This document shows, piece after piece, positions 50,393-60,222 of a stretch of 64,000 bases of DNA. Under the pieces are notes generated by a model. That model saw nothing but the letters and a program-made list of their open reading frames with translations. It did no database searches and had not been told where the DNA came from. A program made the translations under genes and the position numbers. The DNA is taken from positions 1,302,001 to 1,366,000 of the forward strand of contig CP011126.1 in assembly GCA_001077715.1 (NCBI GenBank), given 5' to 3'. This DNA is from Candidatus Coxiella mudrowiae. Its GTDB lineage: Bacteria; Pseudomonadota; Gammaproteobacteria; Coxiellales; Coxiellaceae. The stretch's first letter is position 1. Each line of letters opens with the position of its first letter.

Positions 50393-51199
50393 TCACTTAC
50401 TACTTAATATTTGTCCGTAGGGCAAGGTGGTTTAAGGGAGCTTAAAGTTTTATTTAGCACGAAATCTTCATTTAAGGATCTTCATTTAAATAAATTAGAA
50501 AATTTCTAATATAAATATAATCTTGGAAACGCGTAACTGTATACTTAGGGTGGCTGGGAATTAAAAAGACGAAATTCTGATCTCGGATGATTCAAATAGC
50601 ACTCCACTATATAAAGATTTTGCTTCAGTACGTCAAAAGTTTTTGGCTCAATTAATCTTATATTACTTTTACTTTCTTCAGTTATATCTTCCAACATTTT
50701 ATTAAGAAAAATTAAACAATCATGGCTTTGTCTACTAAAATGAAATCTTCATCTACCATTAAAAGGAATACCAAAGTGTGTGGTTGAGATATTATCGCTC
50801 CGTTTTTTAACAAAGTTTTAGCTATTACGGAGTGATTAAAAAAAATCGCAGCATCAAGTAGCTTTTAAATAAATTTCTAAATAAAAAGCGAGTTCATTTT
50901 TTTCATAAACACCACTAAATTGAGCCATTCGAACAAAGAAAAACTGAGAAAGTACGAATAGGTCATTGTAATTTTTGGGAGTATGTCCGCAGTGTGATGT
51001 AAACACGTCATCCCAAGCTCTGTGAGGAATATCTCCAAATTAAGCACCGAACTAAAATAACTTTTTCATACGCGCTCGGGATGACGTGCTTTATTAGGGT
51101 GTTACTCATCACAAAAGAACAGTCTTGGTATTGACAACATTAGGTATTGTTTGTTGGCTGGGATAGAGATTAAATAAATTCCTTCATAAAGCATTCCAC
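50393..51199. other. Intergenic or decayed region containing the second dispersed repeat copy
   Basis: No gene recognised. A 14-bp-period duplication (ATCTTCATTTAA) lies at 50464-50489. The repeat at 50962-51047 matches 40613-40695. Overlapping it is an inverted pair, CACGTCATCCCAAGC (51004-51018) against GCTCGGGATGACGTG (51074-51088, one mismatch), which suggests the repeat was originally a longer palindromic element. Confidence 0.55.
50962..51088. repeat. Copy 2 of the dispersed intergenic repeat, with imperfect palindrome
   Basis: Shares its order of blocks with 40613-40695 (GTCATTGTAATTTTTGG, a CACGTCATCC core, CTCTGTGAGGAATATCTCC, AAGCAC). Arms at 51004-51018 and 51074-51088 can pair over 15 bp with one mismatch. 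Confidence 0.6.
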
Positions 51200-52190
51200 T
51201 CTTCCGAATGCTTCGGATAAATTAAGTCAATCAAAGCCTAATCGGAAGTGGTTATTTAAATTATCGAAAAGTGTTCCTGGGAGGAAGATGACTCCTTCTT
51301 CAGCAATCAGTTTGTCGGTATATTGGGTTATATCAACCTTCGTGATTAAAGGGGGGAATTAATAAACCCCACGTTAGACCAGTACCATTCGAACAGATTG
51401 CAATAGTGAGAAAAAATCATCCAATAAATCTAAATTCTTATTGGTTATAGCTATATTACATTAATGATGGCTTTCTTATTTCTTAAGGCAATTAAGGCCA
51501 AAATTTCGTTCGGGGCTCTATTACAGATAGTTATATAATTTTTATAAGAAGCAAGTTCGCTGATTAATGATTTGTTTGATGAAGGCAGCCAACCAATGCG
51601 TAACCCAGGCAGTCCAAAAGTCTTGGACATAACGCTCAAGCTTAAAGAATTCTCGTAACAATCAACGGCGGCTATCAAACGATCGGCTAAATCGTATTTA
51701 GAAAGTCGATAAACCTCATCACTAAATAGAAGAGCCTTATGTCGTTTTACAATACTGATAATTTCATTGAAGATAGATTGGGTCGGTTAAAAAGAAGTCA
51801 AATTATGCGCGAAGTTAATAATGACTAATTTAATATGATCCGTCATCATCTATTCAAATTTTTCTAAATTGAAGGACCAAGTATCGTTTTTCCAATCTAA
51901 TTTAAATTCAATTACTTTAGCCTCAATCGCTTTGAGAACTTCCTTGAGAGATTGATAACAAGGCGTCATTACGATAACTTTTTCTTCGGCTTTAAGGAGC
52001 GCGCACGCACGCATTGCTAGATAAATCGCTTCTTCTGTCCCAGAAAAAACTAAAATATGATTCTTAGTTTTATATAATTTTCTAATTTCTTCTCGCAATA
52101 AAGGCAGATCGTAGATTTTGATGTAGCCTAAATTCAATTCACTTTTCGGGAATGCTTTTTTTACTAAGCGTGGGCTTTTTTTAGGGGAGG
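51200..52190 (-). pseudogene. Class I/II PLP-dependent aminotransferase, inactivated
   Basis: Minus-strand order: LLREEIRKLYKTKNHILVFS, GTEEAIYLAMRACALLKAEE and IVMTPCYQSLKEVLKAIEAK (51850-52137); INFAHNLTSF (family NxPxNPTG) in a second frame near 51800; LLFSDEVYRL with the conserved DEVY; SVMSKTFGLPGLRIGWLPSS containing the PLP lysine (51451-51678); then LLDDFFSLLQSVR. Overall it resembles small catabolic or capreomycidine-synthase-like aminotransferases, but the substrate is unclear. Frameshifts and a stop before the DEVY segment break it. Confidence 0.8.
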
Positions 52191-52199
52191 GGAGGATGA

Positions 52200-52433
52200 T
52201 TTTTACAATCTCGGTTCCCTCATTTTTCCTCTGCCTACGATGAATCGGAAGAGGATGAAGATTTTTTTACCGACGAATTCTACAAAAACTTCCGCAGAAG
52301 AATAGCCTCATACATAAACCAGCTCATCAATAAAGTTAAAATCTTATTCTTTTCTGAGGCTAATTCAATTACTCCTCCTCAGAATGAATCTTCCAATAAT
52401 CAGGACAAGATCACCAGATCAAGACCTTGCTAG
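52200..52433 (+). other. Open frame remnant, unidentified
   Basis: 78 codons open to TAG at 52431-52433 with no ATG, GTG or TTG in frame. The sequence has an acidic patch (SSAYDESEEDEDFFTDEFYK) then a basic amphipathic part (NFRRRIASYINQLINKVKIL). It may be the end of a decayed gene. The long palindrome begins 3 nt after its stop. No family recognised. Confidence 0.25.
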
Positions 52434-52435
52434 AA

Positions 52436-52512
52436 GAGTGATAGGATCAAGTCTTTATTTATCACAGTTTTTAATAAAAACTGTGATAAATAAAGACTTG
52501 ATCCTATCACTC
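52436..52512. repeat. Perfect 38-bp inverted repeat (77-nt palindrome)
   Basis: Left arm 52436-52473 and right arm 52475-52512 are exact reverse complements around a single A at 52474. Transcribed, it would form a 38-bp hairpin with essentially no loop on either strand. It lies between the remnant ending at 52433 and the 3' end of the tRNA-Lys gene (52540). No T-run follows the plus-strand copy; the minus strand reaches it after tRNA-Lys. Confidence 0.95.
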
Positions 52513-52539
52513 ACACAATTGGAAAAGACCTGGTTTTAT

Positions 52540-52615
52540 TGGTGGGCCGTATAGGATTTGAACCTATGACCAACGGATTAAAAGTCCGCTGCTCTACCAG
52601 CTGAGCTAACGGCCC
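52540..52615 (-). tRNA. tRNA-Lys (anticodon UUU)
   Basis: 76 nt on the minus strand with encoded CCA. The acceptor GGGCCGT pairs perfectly with ACGGCCC. D-arm GCTCAGCTGGTAGAGC, anticodon loop CTTTTAA with TTT, and T-arm ATAGGTTCAAATCCTAT are all canonical. It reads AAA and AAG. The long palindrome lies 27 nt past its 3' end. Confidence 0.97.
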
Positions 52616-52772
52616 ACAAAGGTTTAAAACCAGTAATGATAACGATTTTTGACGAAATAACAAGTCATCAAGGGCCTAGAAGGTCTCTTTTTGAATCCTA
52701 CTATGCCTCCTCCTTTGATGGTTCAAGGAAATGTGAGCGCCACGGTAGTGGATTTTACTCCATTCATTCACA

Positions 52773-53065
52773 ATGAAGCATGGATATGCGGGGCATTTAG
52801 TTTATTAGAACTTAATAGTAGCCGTTGGGCATCCTAATGATTTTAGGCACTATCACCTACCCTTCCTACTATTATCACGTTCTCACTTCTCACCGCTATG
52901 CGACTGAAGTTAAGCTAATAGAAATCGCAAGTCGACTCGAAGCCTTTTAAATTAGCATACTTCTTACCGAGATGCTAAGCTCCCTAAACTAGAAATCGGA
53001 CATGAGTCCAAAGTTATTATTTCCAACTCACTCATCTCACCGACGAAAATTATTCAATTAAACCC
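52773..53065 (+). pseudogene. Type IV pilin (PilE-like), inactivated
   Basis: ATG 52773 gives a short basic leader (MKHGYAG). After one frame change it continues FSLLEL, the prepilin-peptidase recognition motif GFSLLELM. After another it reads ILGTITYPSYYYHVLTSHRY and ATEVKLIEIASRLEAF, the typical pilin N-terminal helix and start of the globular domain. A stop follows, with scraps to about 53065. In related bacteria pilE lies next to lspA-ileS, as here. At least three lesions. Confidence 0.75.
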
Positions 53066-53163
53066 ATTCTGCAAGGACATCAAAATAAAGGACCTTTGCG
53101 GTAATCTCTAGTTAGATGAGACAGGACATCGAGACGCGAGGAAAGCGTCTTGTTAGTAAGGTG

Positions 53164-53658
53164 TTAGGATGACGGCCGTTTTTCGAAAACCGTTTCTATT
53201 ATCAACAAAAAGACTCCTGCGCAAATAGCACCGTCAGCGATATTGAAGGTGGCATAGTGCCAATCCTTAATATGGAAATCGATAAAATCAATCACATACC
53301 CTAAGCAAACTCGATCGATAAAATTGCCTAATGCACCCCCAACAACCAATGAAAGACCAACAGCCTTCCACTTATCGGAATGCTGTATTCGGCTTAGCCA
53401 TATCATAAGAAATACGCTAACTATCAAGGAAATTAGGGCGAAAAGATAAATCTGCCAGCCACCACCCTCAGTACCCCAAAAACTAAAGGCAGCGCCGGTA
53501 TTGTAATGCAATGTTAAATTCAACCAAGGAAAAATTTTAATGGGCCGGCCAAATGCCAAATGATGAACTATTAAGTATTTTGTCCATTGATCTACCACAA
53601 TAATAAAAACACTCAACCATAACCAAGGTAATGCTTTTTTTTTCGAAGTTATTTTCAC
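53164..53658 (-). CDS. lspA: Lipoprotein signal peptidase
   Basis: LspA cleaves signal peptides of diacylglyceryl-modified prolipoproteins in the inner membrane. 164 residues with four membrane segments. The aspartyl-protease motifs are present: NYNTGAAFSFWG-type (HYNTGAAFSF), GGALGNFIDRVCLGYVIDFI with the first catalytic Asp in the NxxDR box, and DFHIKDWHYATFNIADGAIC carrying the second Asp in FNxAD. The ileS gene is immediately upstream on the same strand (63 nt), the standard ileS-lspA order. Confidence 0.96.
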   Translation of the reverse strand: MKITSKKKALPWLWLSVFIIVVDQWTKYLIVHHLAFGRPIKIFPWLNLTLHYNTGAAFSFWGTEGGGWQIYLFALISLIVSVFLMIWLSRIQHSDKWKAVGLSLVVGGALGNFIDRVCLGYVIDFIDFHIKDWHYATFNIADGAICAGVFLLIIETVFEKRPSS

Positions 53659-53721
53659 TTTTTCAAACTCACTATTCTTCGACTGAAATTCTTTGCATCG
53701 GCGAAGTTAACGTTTTCCTTA

Positions 53722-56532
53722 TCAGGCGAATCGCCGTTCTTCCCCATCTCCAAAGGCATTACTCACACAGCGCTCACACAAATCGGGATGTTCCTCAATT
53801 TGACCCACACTGGGCTGATGTTGCCAACAACGAGCACATTTTTTGAATTCAGAAACGCGAATTTCTAAAACTAACTCGGGAAGATTCGTACTGAAGGCTT
53901 CTTTGGTTTTTTCTTTAATCGGGAAAACTTTTGCTTCAGAAGTAATTAATACAAAACGTAATTCATTGCCAAACTTGGCAAGAATTGGATACAAATTTTC
54001 ATCGGCATACAATAAAATTTCTGCTGCCAACGCAGAACCAATCTTGCCCTCATTACGGTAGCTTTCTAACGCTTTATTAACCTCATCGCGAACTTGCAAC
54101 AACACCCGCCACTCCTGATCCTCTTCTTCACGCAGTTTAATTGCCGGAAAATCCGAAAACCATTGCGTTAAGAAGACAGATGCTTCGCGATCATTCGGCA
54201 TAAATTGCCAAATTTCATCCGCAGTGAAGCTGATAATAGGAGCAATCCAGCATACAAAAGCCTCTGCAATATAATATAACGCCGTTTGTGCCGAGCGTCG
54301 GGCTAAGCCTGTTTTTTTACTGGTATACAGACGATCTTTCAGAATATCCAAATAAAAACTGCCCATCTCAACAGTACAAAAATTATGAATTGCTTGATAA
54401 ATCGTAGGAAACCGATAGTGATCGTAAGCGGTTATGATTTTTTCCTGAAAACGCTGGGTCACGACGATAGCCCATCGATCCAATGCAACTAATTGTTCTG
54501 TCGCCACAGAGTCTTTTCTTGGATTAAAATCATATAAATTTGATAATAAAAATCGCGCGCTATTACGAATTCGTCGATAAGCATCTGAAGCACGTTTTAA
54601 AATTTCATCCGATACATTCACTTCAACAGTATAATCCATAGAAGCAGCCCATAATCGCAGCACATCAGCGCCTAAATTTTTCACTACATCAGAAGGTAAA
54701 ATAACATTGCCTAGAGATTTGGACATCTTTCTGCCTTGGCTGTCAACCACAAAACCATATGTCAATACGGCTTTGTAAGGCGCTTTATTTCGAATGGCCA
54801 AAGCAGTTAATAAAGATGATTGAAACCAGCCTCGATGCTGATCTGAACCTTCTAAATAAAGTTCAGCAGGTACATGCAATTCCGGTCGCTCTTCCAAAAC
54901 ACTAAAATGAGTTACGCCAGAGTCAAACCATACATCTAATACATCCGTTACTTTCTCGTAGCGTTCAGCTTCATCACCTAATAATGTTTTTGGCTCTAAA
55001 TCAAACCAAGCATCGACACTATTTTTTTCAATTAATTGTGCTACCTTTTCCATTAAAGCGGGCGTGTTGCGATGCAAATCTCCTGATTGTTTTTCTATAA
55101 ACAAAGGAATTGGAATTCCCCATAACCGTTGCCGCGAAATACACCAATCGGGACGATCGGCAATCATCTTTCCAATACGCGCTTGACCCCAAGTAGGAAT
55201 CCATTTTACTTTTTTAATCTCTACTAATGCGAGATTACGCAATCCTTTTTTATCCATACCAATAAACCATTGCGGGGTTACCCGAAAAATTAATGGGGTT
55301 TTATGGCGCCAACAATGTGGATAACTATGTTGAATAGTTTCGGTATGTAATAAATGTCGACTATTCGCTAACAAAACAATGATGGGCTCATTGGCTTTAA
55401 AGACGGATTGTCCACCAACCAAAAACGTTCCTTCAACGAAACGACCACGCGCATCGACGGGATTATTGATTGGCAAATTATATTTTTCTGCAACAAAATA
55501 ATCTTCCAATCCATGTGCAGGCGCAGTGTGGACGTTTCCAGTTCCCACTTCGGTAGTGACGTGTTCGCCCAGAATAATCGGCACAATTCGATCAAGAAAC
55601 GGATGTTGTAACTGGATACCCTCTAACTTTTCACCTTTTAAATTGCCATGCACTTCATAATTGTCAATACCATAACGTTGCATCGTCTTGTCGACTAAAT
55701 CTTTAGCTACCACCAGATAAGTAGGTTGGCTGTGCAATTCACTTTTTACCAGGGCGTAATGCAAATCAGGATGAACACTGATCGCTTCATTAGCTGGCAA
55801 CGTCCAAGGTGTCGTGGTCCAGATGGGTATTATTACCAGGGTCTTTTCACTTTTAACTCCAAAACGTCGACGCACCTCTTCAAAATCAACTGCCTCAAAA
55901 ACCACATCAATGGAAGGCGACGCTTTATCGCGATATTCCACTTCCGCTTCAGCCAATGCAGAACCACAAGCTATACACCAATGAACTGGTTTTTGTCCCC
56001 GAAGCAAATGGCCATTCGCCACGATTTTAGACAATGAGCGAACCGCATCTGCTTCGTAATGAAAATCCATAGTCAAATACGGATTTTGCCAATCTCCAAT
56101 TACTCCCAACCGTTTGAAATCTTCTCGCTGTAACTCTATTTGCGAGGCTGCATAATCACGACAAGCCTGGCGAAACTCATTTGCAGATAATTTTTCTTTA
56201 CCCACATTTTTTTCAACGTTCAGTTCAATTGGCAAACCATGACAATCCCAACCGGGTACAAAAGGGGAGTCGAATCCGCTCAATGTTTTTGATTTCACAA
56301 CAATGTCTTTGAGAGTTTTATTAAAAGCAGTTCCTAAATGAGCACGACCGTTGGCGTAGGGGGGGCCGTCATGCAAAATAAATTTCGACCGACCGTTACA
56401 GGCTTCACGGATTTTTTGGTAAAGATCCAATTCTTGCCAGCGCGCTAATATTTCTGGCTCCCGCTGAGGCAAATTAGCTCGCATGGGAAAGTCAGTTTTT
56501 GGAAGATTTAAGGTGTCTTTGTAATCAGTCAT
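53722..56532 (-). CDS. ileS: Isoleucyl-tRNA synthetase
   Basis: It charges tRNA-Ile and edits valine. I choose ATG 56532 ([20 protein letters not shown]), giving 936 residues; the open frame extends 12 codons into the upstream DUF2807 remnant. The HIGH-box region is [20 protein letters not shown], with Thr68 where His is usual. The KMSKS box is [13 protein letters not shown]. The editing domain has [16 protein letters not shown]-terminal zinc finger is present ([10 protein letters not shown]...CERC). Followed by lspA. Otherwise fully intact. Confidence 0.96.
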   Translation of the reverse strand: MTDYKDTLNLPKTDFPMRANLPQREPEILARWQELDLYQKIREACNGRSKFILHDGPPYANGRAHLGTAFNKTLKDIVVKSKTLSGFDSPFVPGWDCHGLPIELNVEKNVGKEKLSANEFRQACRDYAASQIELQREDFKRLGVIGDWQNPYLTMDFHYEADAVRSLSKIVANGHLLRGQKPVHWCIACGSALAEAEVEYRDKASPSIDVVFEAVDFEEVRRRFGVKSEKTLVIIPIWTTTPWTLPANEAISVHPDLHYALVKSELHSQPTYLVVAKDLVDKTMQRYGIDNYEVHGNLKGEKLEGIQLQHPFLDRIVPIILGEHVTTEVGTGNVHTAPAHGLEDYFVAEKYNLPINNPVDARGRFVEGTFLVGGQSVFKANEPIIVLLANSRHLLHTETIQHSYPHCWRHKTPLIFRVTPQWFIGMDKKGLRNLALVEIKKVKWIPTWGQARIGKMIADRPDWCISRQRLWGIPIPLFIEKQSGDLHRNTPALMEKVAQLIEKNSVDAWFDLEPKTLLGDEAERYEKVTDVLDVWFDSGVTHFSVLEERPELHVPAELYLEGSDQHRGWFQSSLLTALAIRNKAPYKAVLTYGFVVDSQGRKMSKSLGNVILPSDVVKNLGADVLRLWAASMDYTVEVNVSDEILKRASDAYRRIRNSARFLLSNLYDFNPRKDSVATEQLVALDRWAIVVTQRFQEKIITAYDHYRFPTIYQAIHNFCTVEMGSFYLDILKDRLYTSKKTGLARRSAQTALYYIAEAFVCWIAPIISFTADEIWQFMPNDREASVFLTQWFSDFPAIKLREEEDQEWRVLLQVRDEVNKALESYRNEGKIGSALAAEILLYADENLYPILAKFGNELRFVLITSEAKVFPIKEKTKEAFSTNLPELVLEIRVSEFKKCARCWQHQPSVGQIEEHPDLCERCVSNAFGDGEERRFA

Positions 56533-57196
56533 TCTCAGAGGTGCCTTTTTCCACTTTACCTTTGCCAAAGATAGATTGATTTAAGAACGCGAGATTACCA
56601 AAATAAACGACTTCACCGTTGCCCGCAACACGAACATCCAATTTCCGATTAACATGAACTGCAGACCAAGCTGATCCTGCCAAATATAAACCCATCGTTT
56701 CCGTAATCAAACGACGCTCATCAACACGCCCTTGTCCCACAACGTTAATTGACGCTTTATCCACCTCTTCCCTTCTAAAAATAATTGGCTGCTGCCACTA
56801 ACATGAACATCCAAACTATCGCTATCAATAGCTGTGGCATCTATTTTTATGGCACCAGCAGTAGCCAAGCTTTCCATTTTCTTCATGCTGATTTCCACCG
56901 TAATTGGATGGGCGAGAATCAATTGATAACCATTTTAGGCTAAATTTCTAAAGTATCGTCTTTTACGCTCGTAAAATATAAGGTTTAATATTATCGTTGG
57001 TTTTTACTACCACTTTTTGCAATTTTCCTACTATCACAACTATTTTCAACTCCCCAGCAGCGCGAATATGTTCAAACGAAGGTACTTCACGAGCCTGGGA
57101 AATAACCTTGCCGCTTCCCTTTATAGTATTCCGATCGCAAGCCGCCAATACCATCACCACAACGATGATAATGACTAACCTAAGAAAAGATTTCAT
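56525..57196 (-). pseudogene. DUF2807-type lipoprotein (putative adhesin-head fold), inactivated
   Basis: The start at ATG 57196 gives a lipoprotein signal (MKSFLRLVIIIVVVMVLAAC, lipobox LAAC), then GSGKVISQAREVPSFEHIRA with GELKIVV, typical of the DUF2807/GIN beta-helix family. The frame stops at 56963. Two further frames carry repeats of the fold (KIDATAIDSDSLDVHVSGSS at 56707-56922; INVVGQGRVDERR and LDVRVAGNGEVVYFGN at 56525-56764). Two frameshifts split it. It ends inside the ileS leader. Envelope surface function is presumed from the family. Confidence 0.8.
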
Positions 57197-57307
57197 CGGT
57201 TCCACTCCTGTCGGTTTTTAATGAAAAATATCATACTCGATCATTTTACTTTCGTCATTCATCAAAATGAGCAGGCCTTCAGGCGAGGTCCTAAGGGGCA
57301 GATAGAA

Positions 57308-58234
57308 TCATTCATTTGAAAAATATTTTTTTGCCTCTGATACGTCTTGATACATTTGCTTCACTAAAGCATCCACCGACGGAAAATGCTCTTCAGATCG
57401 CAATTTATGTAAAAACTCGACTCGCAAATAGTTGCCATAAATATCACGAGAGAAATTAAACAGATACACTTCTAATAACATCCGGGTTCCTCCAAAAGTA
57501 GGGCGTACTCCTAAACTGGCGACCCCTTGAAAGACTTTCTCCTCTAAATAAGCCCGGATTACAAAAATACCTGTCAATGGCACTTTATCTCTATACAGAT
57601 TGATATTAGCTGTCGGAAAGCCTAATGCACATCCGCGTTTTTCCCCAGAAATGACCTTACCACAAAGCCAATAAGGATGACCCAACAAACTCCGTGCCAA
57701 ATCCATATTTCCCTTTTCCAACGCATGACGCACTCGAGTGCTACTAATTCGTTGTTCTTCATAAAGAACGGATGCCATTTCTATGGCTTCAAAACCATAA
57801 TGTTCCCCTAATTTTTTAAGTAGCTGATAATCGCCTGCGCGTTTGGCGCCAAACCGACAGTCGTCTCCCAGAACAATGGCTTCCACTTCTAGTTGATCCA
57901 CCAAAATTTCTTTAACAAAGTTTTCAGGGGATAGATTTGCCAAGGCTTGATTAAAGCGAAAGCACACAAGGAAATCGACTTTCCATTCTTGAAATGCCAT
58001 CCATTTTTCCTGAAATCGCATCAATCGCGAATCCGCTTGGCTTTTCGCAAAAAATTCTTTAGGTTGAGGTTCAAAAATAATAACTGCCGTAGGTAAATTT
58101 AATTTCTGTCCCAAGGATTTTAATTTTGTAAGAAGTGATTGGTGACCTAAATGCATCCCATCAAAATTTCCTAGTGTGACAACGCAACCACCTATTTTTT
58201 TTTTTAAAGGGTATTTACCACGTATTAATTCCAT
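57308..58234 (-). CDS. ribF: Bifunctional riboflavin kinase / FAD synthetase
   Basis: RibF converts riboflavin to FMN and FAD. I choose ATG 58234 (MELIRGKYPL), 308 residues; an in-frame TTG at 58246 would overlap murJ. The N-terminal nucleotidyltransferase has VTLGNFDGMHLGHQSLL (HxGH as HLGH) and the SSTRVRHALEKGNM motif (ISSTxxR). The C-terminal flavokinase domain has HPYWLCGKVISGEKRGCALG followed by FPTANI, the GFPTAN motif. It follows murJ directly (start just beyond the murJ stop at 58239) and sits upstream of ileS, the usual gammaproteobacterial order. Intact. Confidence 0.95.
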   Translation of the reverse strand: MELIRGKYPLKKKIGGCVVTLGNFDGMHLGHQSLLTKLKSLGQKLNLPTAVIIFEPQPKEFFAKSQADSRLMRFQEKWMAFQEWKVDFLVCFRFNQALANLSPENFVKEILVDQLEVEAIVLGDDCRFGAKRAGDYQLLKKLGEHYGFEAIEMASVLYEEQRISSTRVRHALEKGNMDLARSLLGHPYWLCGKVISGEKRGCALGFPTANINLYRDKVPLTGIFVIRAYLEEKVFQGVASLGVRPTFGGTRMLLEVYLFNFSRDIYGNYLRVEFLHKLRSEEHFPSVDALVKQMYQDVSEAKKYFSNE

Positions 58235-58238
58235 GATG

Positions 58239-59786
58239 TTAATCAATCACAACCGGAGACCGTAGATCAGAAAGTTTTAGTCCTGAAATCCACAACGTCA
58301 CTAAATAAGTAAAAAATCCCAACAAAATAACAACTAGCAAATGCCAAATCCGTTCTCCCACGGACCAAACCAACCATCGCCCAATATTCCCAGAAAACCA
58401 AACAATGACAAAACCCATTACAAAATTAGCCACTACTAATCGGAAAATTAATTTTGACCAGTTTGGAGCAGGTCTGTAAATCGAACGCCGCAATAAAAAA
58501 TATAAAAGAAGGCCTGCATTAAAAGCAGAGGCTAACGAGGTGGCTAAAGCCAGCCCCGCATGGGCAAGAGGATGGATAAGTAACACGTTTAAAATAAGAT
58601 TAGCACCCATCGCAGTTGCCGCAATTTTTACAGGAGTTTTTATATTCTGGCGGGAATAAAAAGCAGATGCCAAAATTTTAACAAGCATGAATCCCGGCAA
58701 ACCTATCGAGAATACCCACAGACTTTTTCGAGTCATAAAAACATCGTGTGCCGTAAAAGCACCGTGATAAATCAATGTCGCTAACAAAGGGCCAGCTAAA
58801 ATAAATAAAGCTACAGCAGCAGGAATACCAATTAATATTGCCATTCTCAAAGCCCAATCGAGCGTAGCGGAATAAGCGTTTGCAGACTGTGAACTATGAT
58901 GGCGTGACAAATTGGGCAACACTACAGTCGCTAAGGCAACACCAATAACCCCGAGAGGCAAATACGTTAATCGATCGGAATAATACAACCACGAAATACT
59001 TCCAGCGGCTAAAAAGGAGGCGAAAAAATTATCGATTAATAAACTAATTTGAGCGACAGAAACACCAAATAATGCCGGCACCATCAATTTTAGAACCCGA
59101 ATTACCCCGGGATCACGCCACCACCATTTAGGGATAGGAAGAAATCCTAAACGATATAAAAAAGGGAGTTGGGTAGCTAATTGTAAAAGACCCCCGATTA
59201 GTACCCCCCAAGCTAAAACGTAAATGGGGGTTGAGACATGAGGCGCCCACAACCATGCTACCGCAATCATGGCAATGTTTAATAACACAGGAGTAAATGC
59301 CGGTACGGCAAATCGGCTGAACATATTTAATGTAGCTCCAGCAAAGGCAGTTAAAGCAATTAATAATAAATAGGGAGAGGTAATTCGCAACATGTGGGTG
59401 GCGTAAGTCAGGCGAACAGGATCCCTCACGAACCCCGGCGCGAACAGCATAATGACCAAGGGAGCAATAATTTCAGCAAGCGCCACAATGACCAGCAAAG
59501 CCGTACCTAAACTTCCAGAAATTGCATTGATAAATTGATGGACTTCTTTCTGCGAGCGATGGATTCGATATTCCGCTAATACCGGCACAAAAGCCTGAGC
59601 AAAAGCCCCTTCACCAAACAATCGGCGCATGAAATTAGGGATTTTGAATGCAACTACAAAGGCATCAAACGCAGGTCCAGCGCCAAAAATTACAGCAAGC
59701 ACCACATCTCGAGCAAATCCCACCAAACGGGAAATGAGCGTCATACTAGAAACAATAAATGTGGATTTGAATAACTTACGGCTCAT
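58239..59786 (-). CDS. murJ: Lipid II flippase MurJ (MviN)
   Basis: MurJ moves the peptidoglycan precursor lipid II across the inner membrane. 515 residues with about 14 membrane segments. Family features are MTLISRLVGFARDVVLAVIF (conserved Arg cluster in TM1), FVVAFKIPNFMRRLFGEGAF, AQAFVPVLAEYR and LLIDNFFASFLAAGSISWLY with YSDRLTYLPLGVIGVALATV. Its survival implies that a peptidoglycan layer is still made. First gene of murJ-ribF and divergent from rpsT. Intact. Confidence 0.96.
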   Translation of the reverse strand: MSRKLFKSTFIVSSMTLISRLVGFARDVVLAVIFGAGPAFDAFVVAFKIPNFMRRLFGEGAFAQAFVPVLAEYRIHRSQKEVHQFINAISGSLGTALLVIVALAEIIAPLVIMLFAPGFVRDPVRLTYATHMLRITSPYLLLIALTAFAGATLNMFSRFAVPAFTPVLLNIAMIAVAWLWAPHVSTPIYVLAWGVLIGGLLQLATQLPFLYRLGFLPIPKWWWRDPGVIRVLKLMVPALFGVSVAQISLLIDNFFASFLAAGSISWLYYSDRLTYLPLGVIGVALATVVLPNLSRHHSSQSANAYSATLDWALRMAILIGIPAAVALFILAGPLLATLIYHGAFTAHDVFMTRKSLWVFSIGLPGFMLVKILASAFYSRQNIKTPVKIAATAMGANLILNVLLIHPLAHAGLALATSLASAFNAGLLLYFLLRRSIYRPAPNWSKLIFRLVVANFVMGFVIVWFSGNIGRWLVWSVGERIWHLLVVILLGFFTYLVTLWISGLKLSDLRSPVVID

Positions 59787-59840
59787 AGAGCGCTTCTGTT
59801 ATTGAGAGCAAGGTGGTAAGGATATCGCAGGCTCATTCTA

Positions 59841-59870
59841 TTGACAAACGCCGTGTAAAAACGGCATATT
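59841..59870 (+). promoter_or_regulatory. Probable promoter of rpsT
   Basis: A perfect -35 TTGACA (59841-59846) and CATATT (59865-59870) 18 nt apart, 35 bp upstream of the rpsT start. Confidence 0.6.
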
Positions 59871-59904
59871 GTCTGGCTCGGATAAAAGATTTTGGAGGAT
59901 ATCC

Positions 59905-60171
59905 ATGGCTAATACTCCCCAAGCAAAAAAGCGTGCGCGACAAAATCAGAAGCGACGACTACACAATGCAAGCCAACGTTCGGCCGTTCGCACGATCGTG
60001 AAAAAAACATTAAAAAGCCTCCAAGCCAATGATCATTCTGCTGCACAAAGTGCTTTCCAACAGGCCGTCCAATTACTTGATAAGGCCGCAGGCAAACGGA
60101 TTATCCATCCAAATAAAGCAGCTCGCTTGAAAAGCCGCTTAAATCAAAAATTAAAAGCGTTAAAATCCTAA
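59905..60171 (+). CDS. rpsT: 30S ribosomal protein S20
   Basis: S20 binds 16S rRNA early in 30S assembly. ATG 59905 is chosen because GGAGG lies 6 nt upstream and because the family begins MANTPQAKKRARQNQKRR; the open frame extends 12 codons upstream without similarity. 88 residues, standard length, with AVRTIVKKTLKSLQANDHSA and LLDKAAGKRIIHPNKAARLK. Divergent from murJ. Confidence 0.96.
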   Translation: MANTPQAKKRARQNQKRRLHNASQRSAVRTIVKKTLKSLQANDHSAAQSAFQQAVQLLDKAAGKRIIHPNKAARLKSRLNQKLKALKS

Positions 60172-60184
60172 ATAGGGCGAGCTA

Positions 60185-60211
60185 AAATAAAAAAGCTTAG
60201 GTGCTTAAGCT
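60185..60211 (-). terminator. Probable Rho-independent terminator of obg
   Basis: On the minus strand AGCTTAAG-CAC-CTAAGCT (60194-60211; 7-bp stem with one bulged A) is followed by TTTTTTATTTT. It lies 12 bp past the obg stop and between convergent rpsT and obg. Confidence 0.6.
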
Positions 60212-60222
60212 CCCATCGCGTA

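Noticed and set aside
57308-58234. FMN riboswitch before ribF or a regulatory RNA before panB
   Set aside because: ribF follows murJ with no leader, and the panB upstream region shows no conserved aptamer-like pairing.
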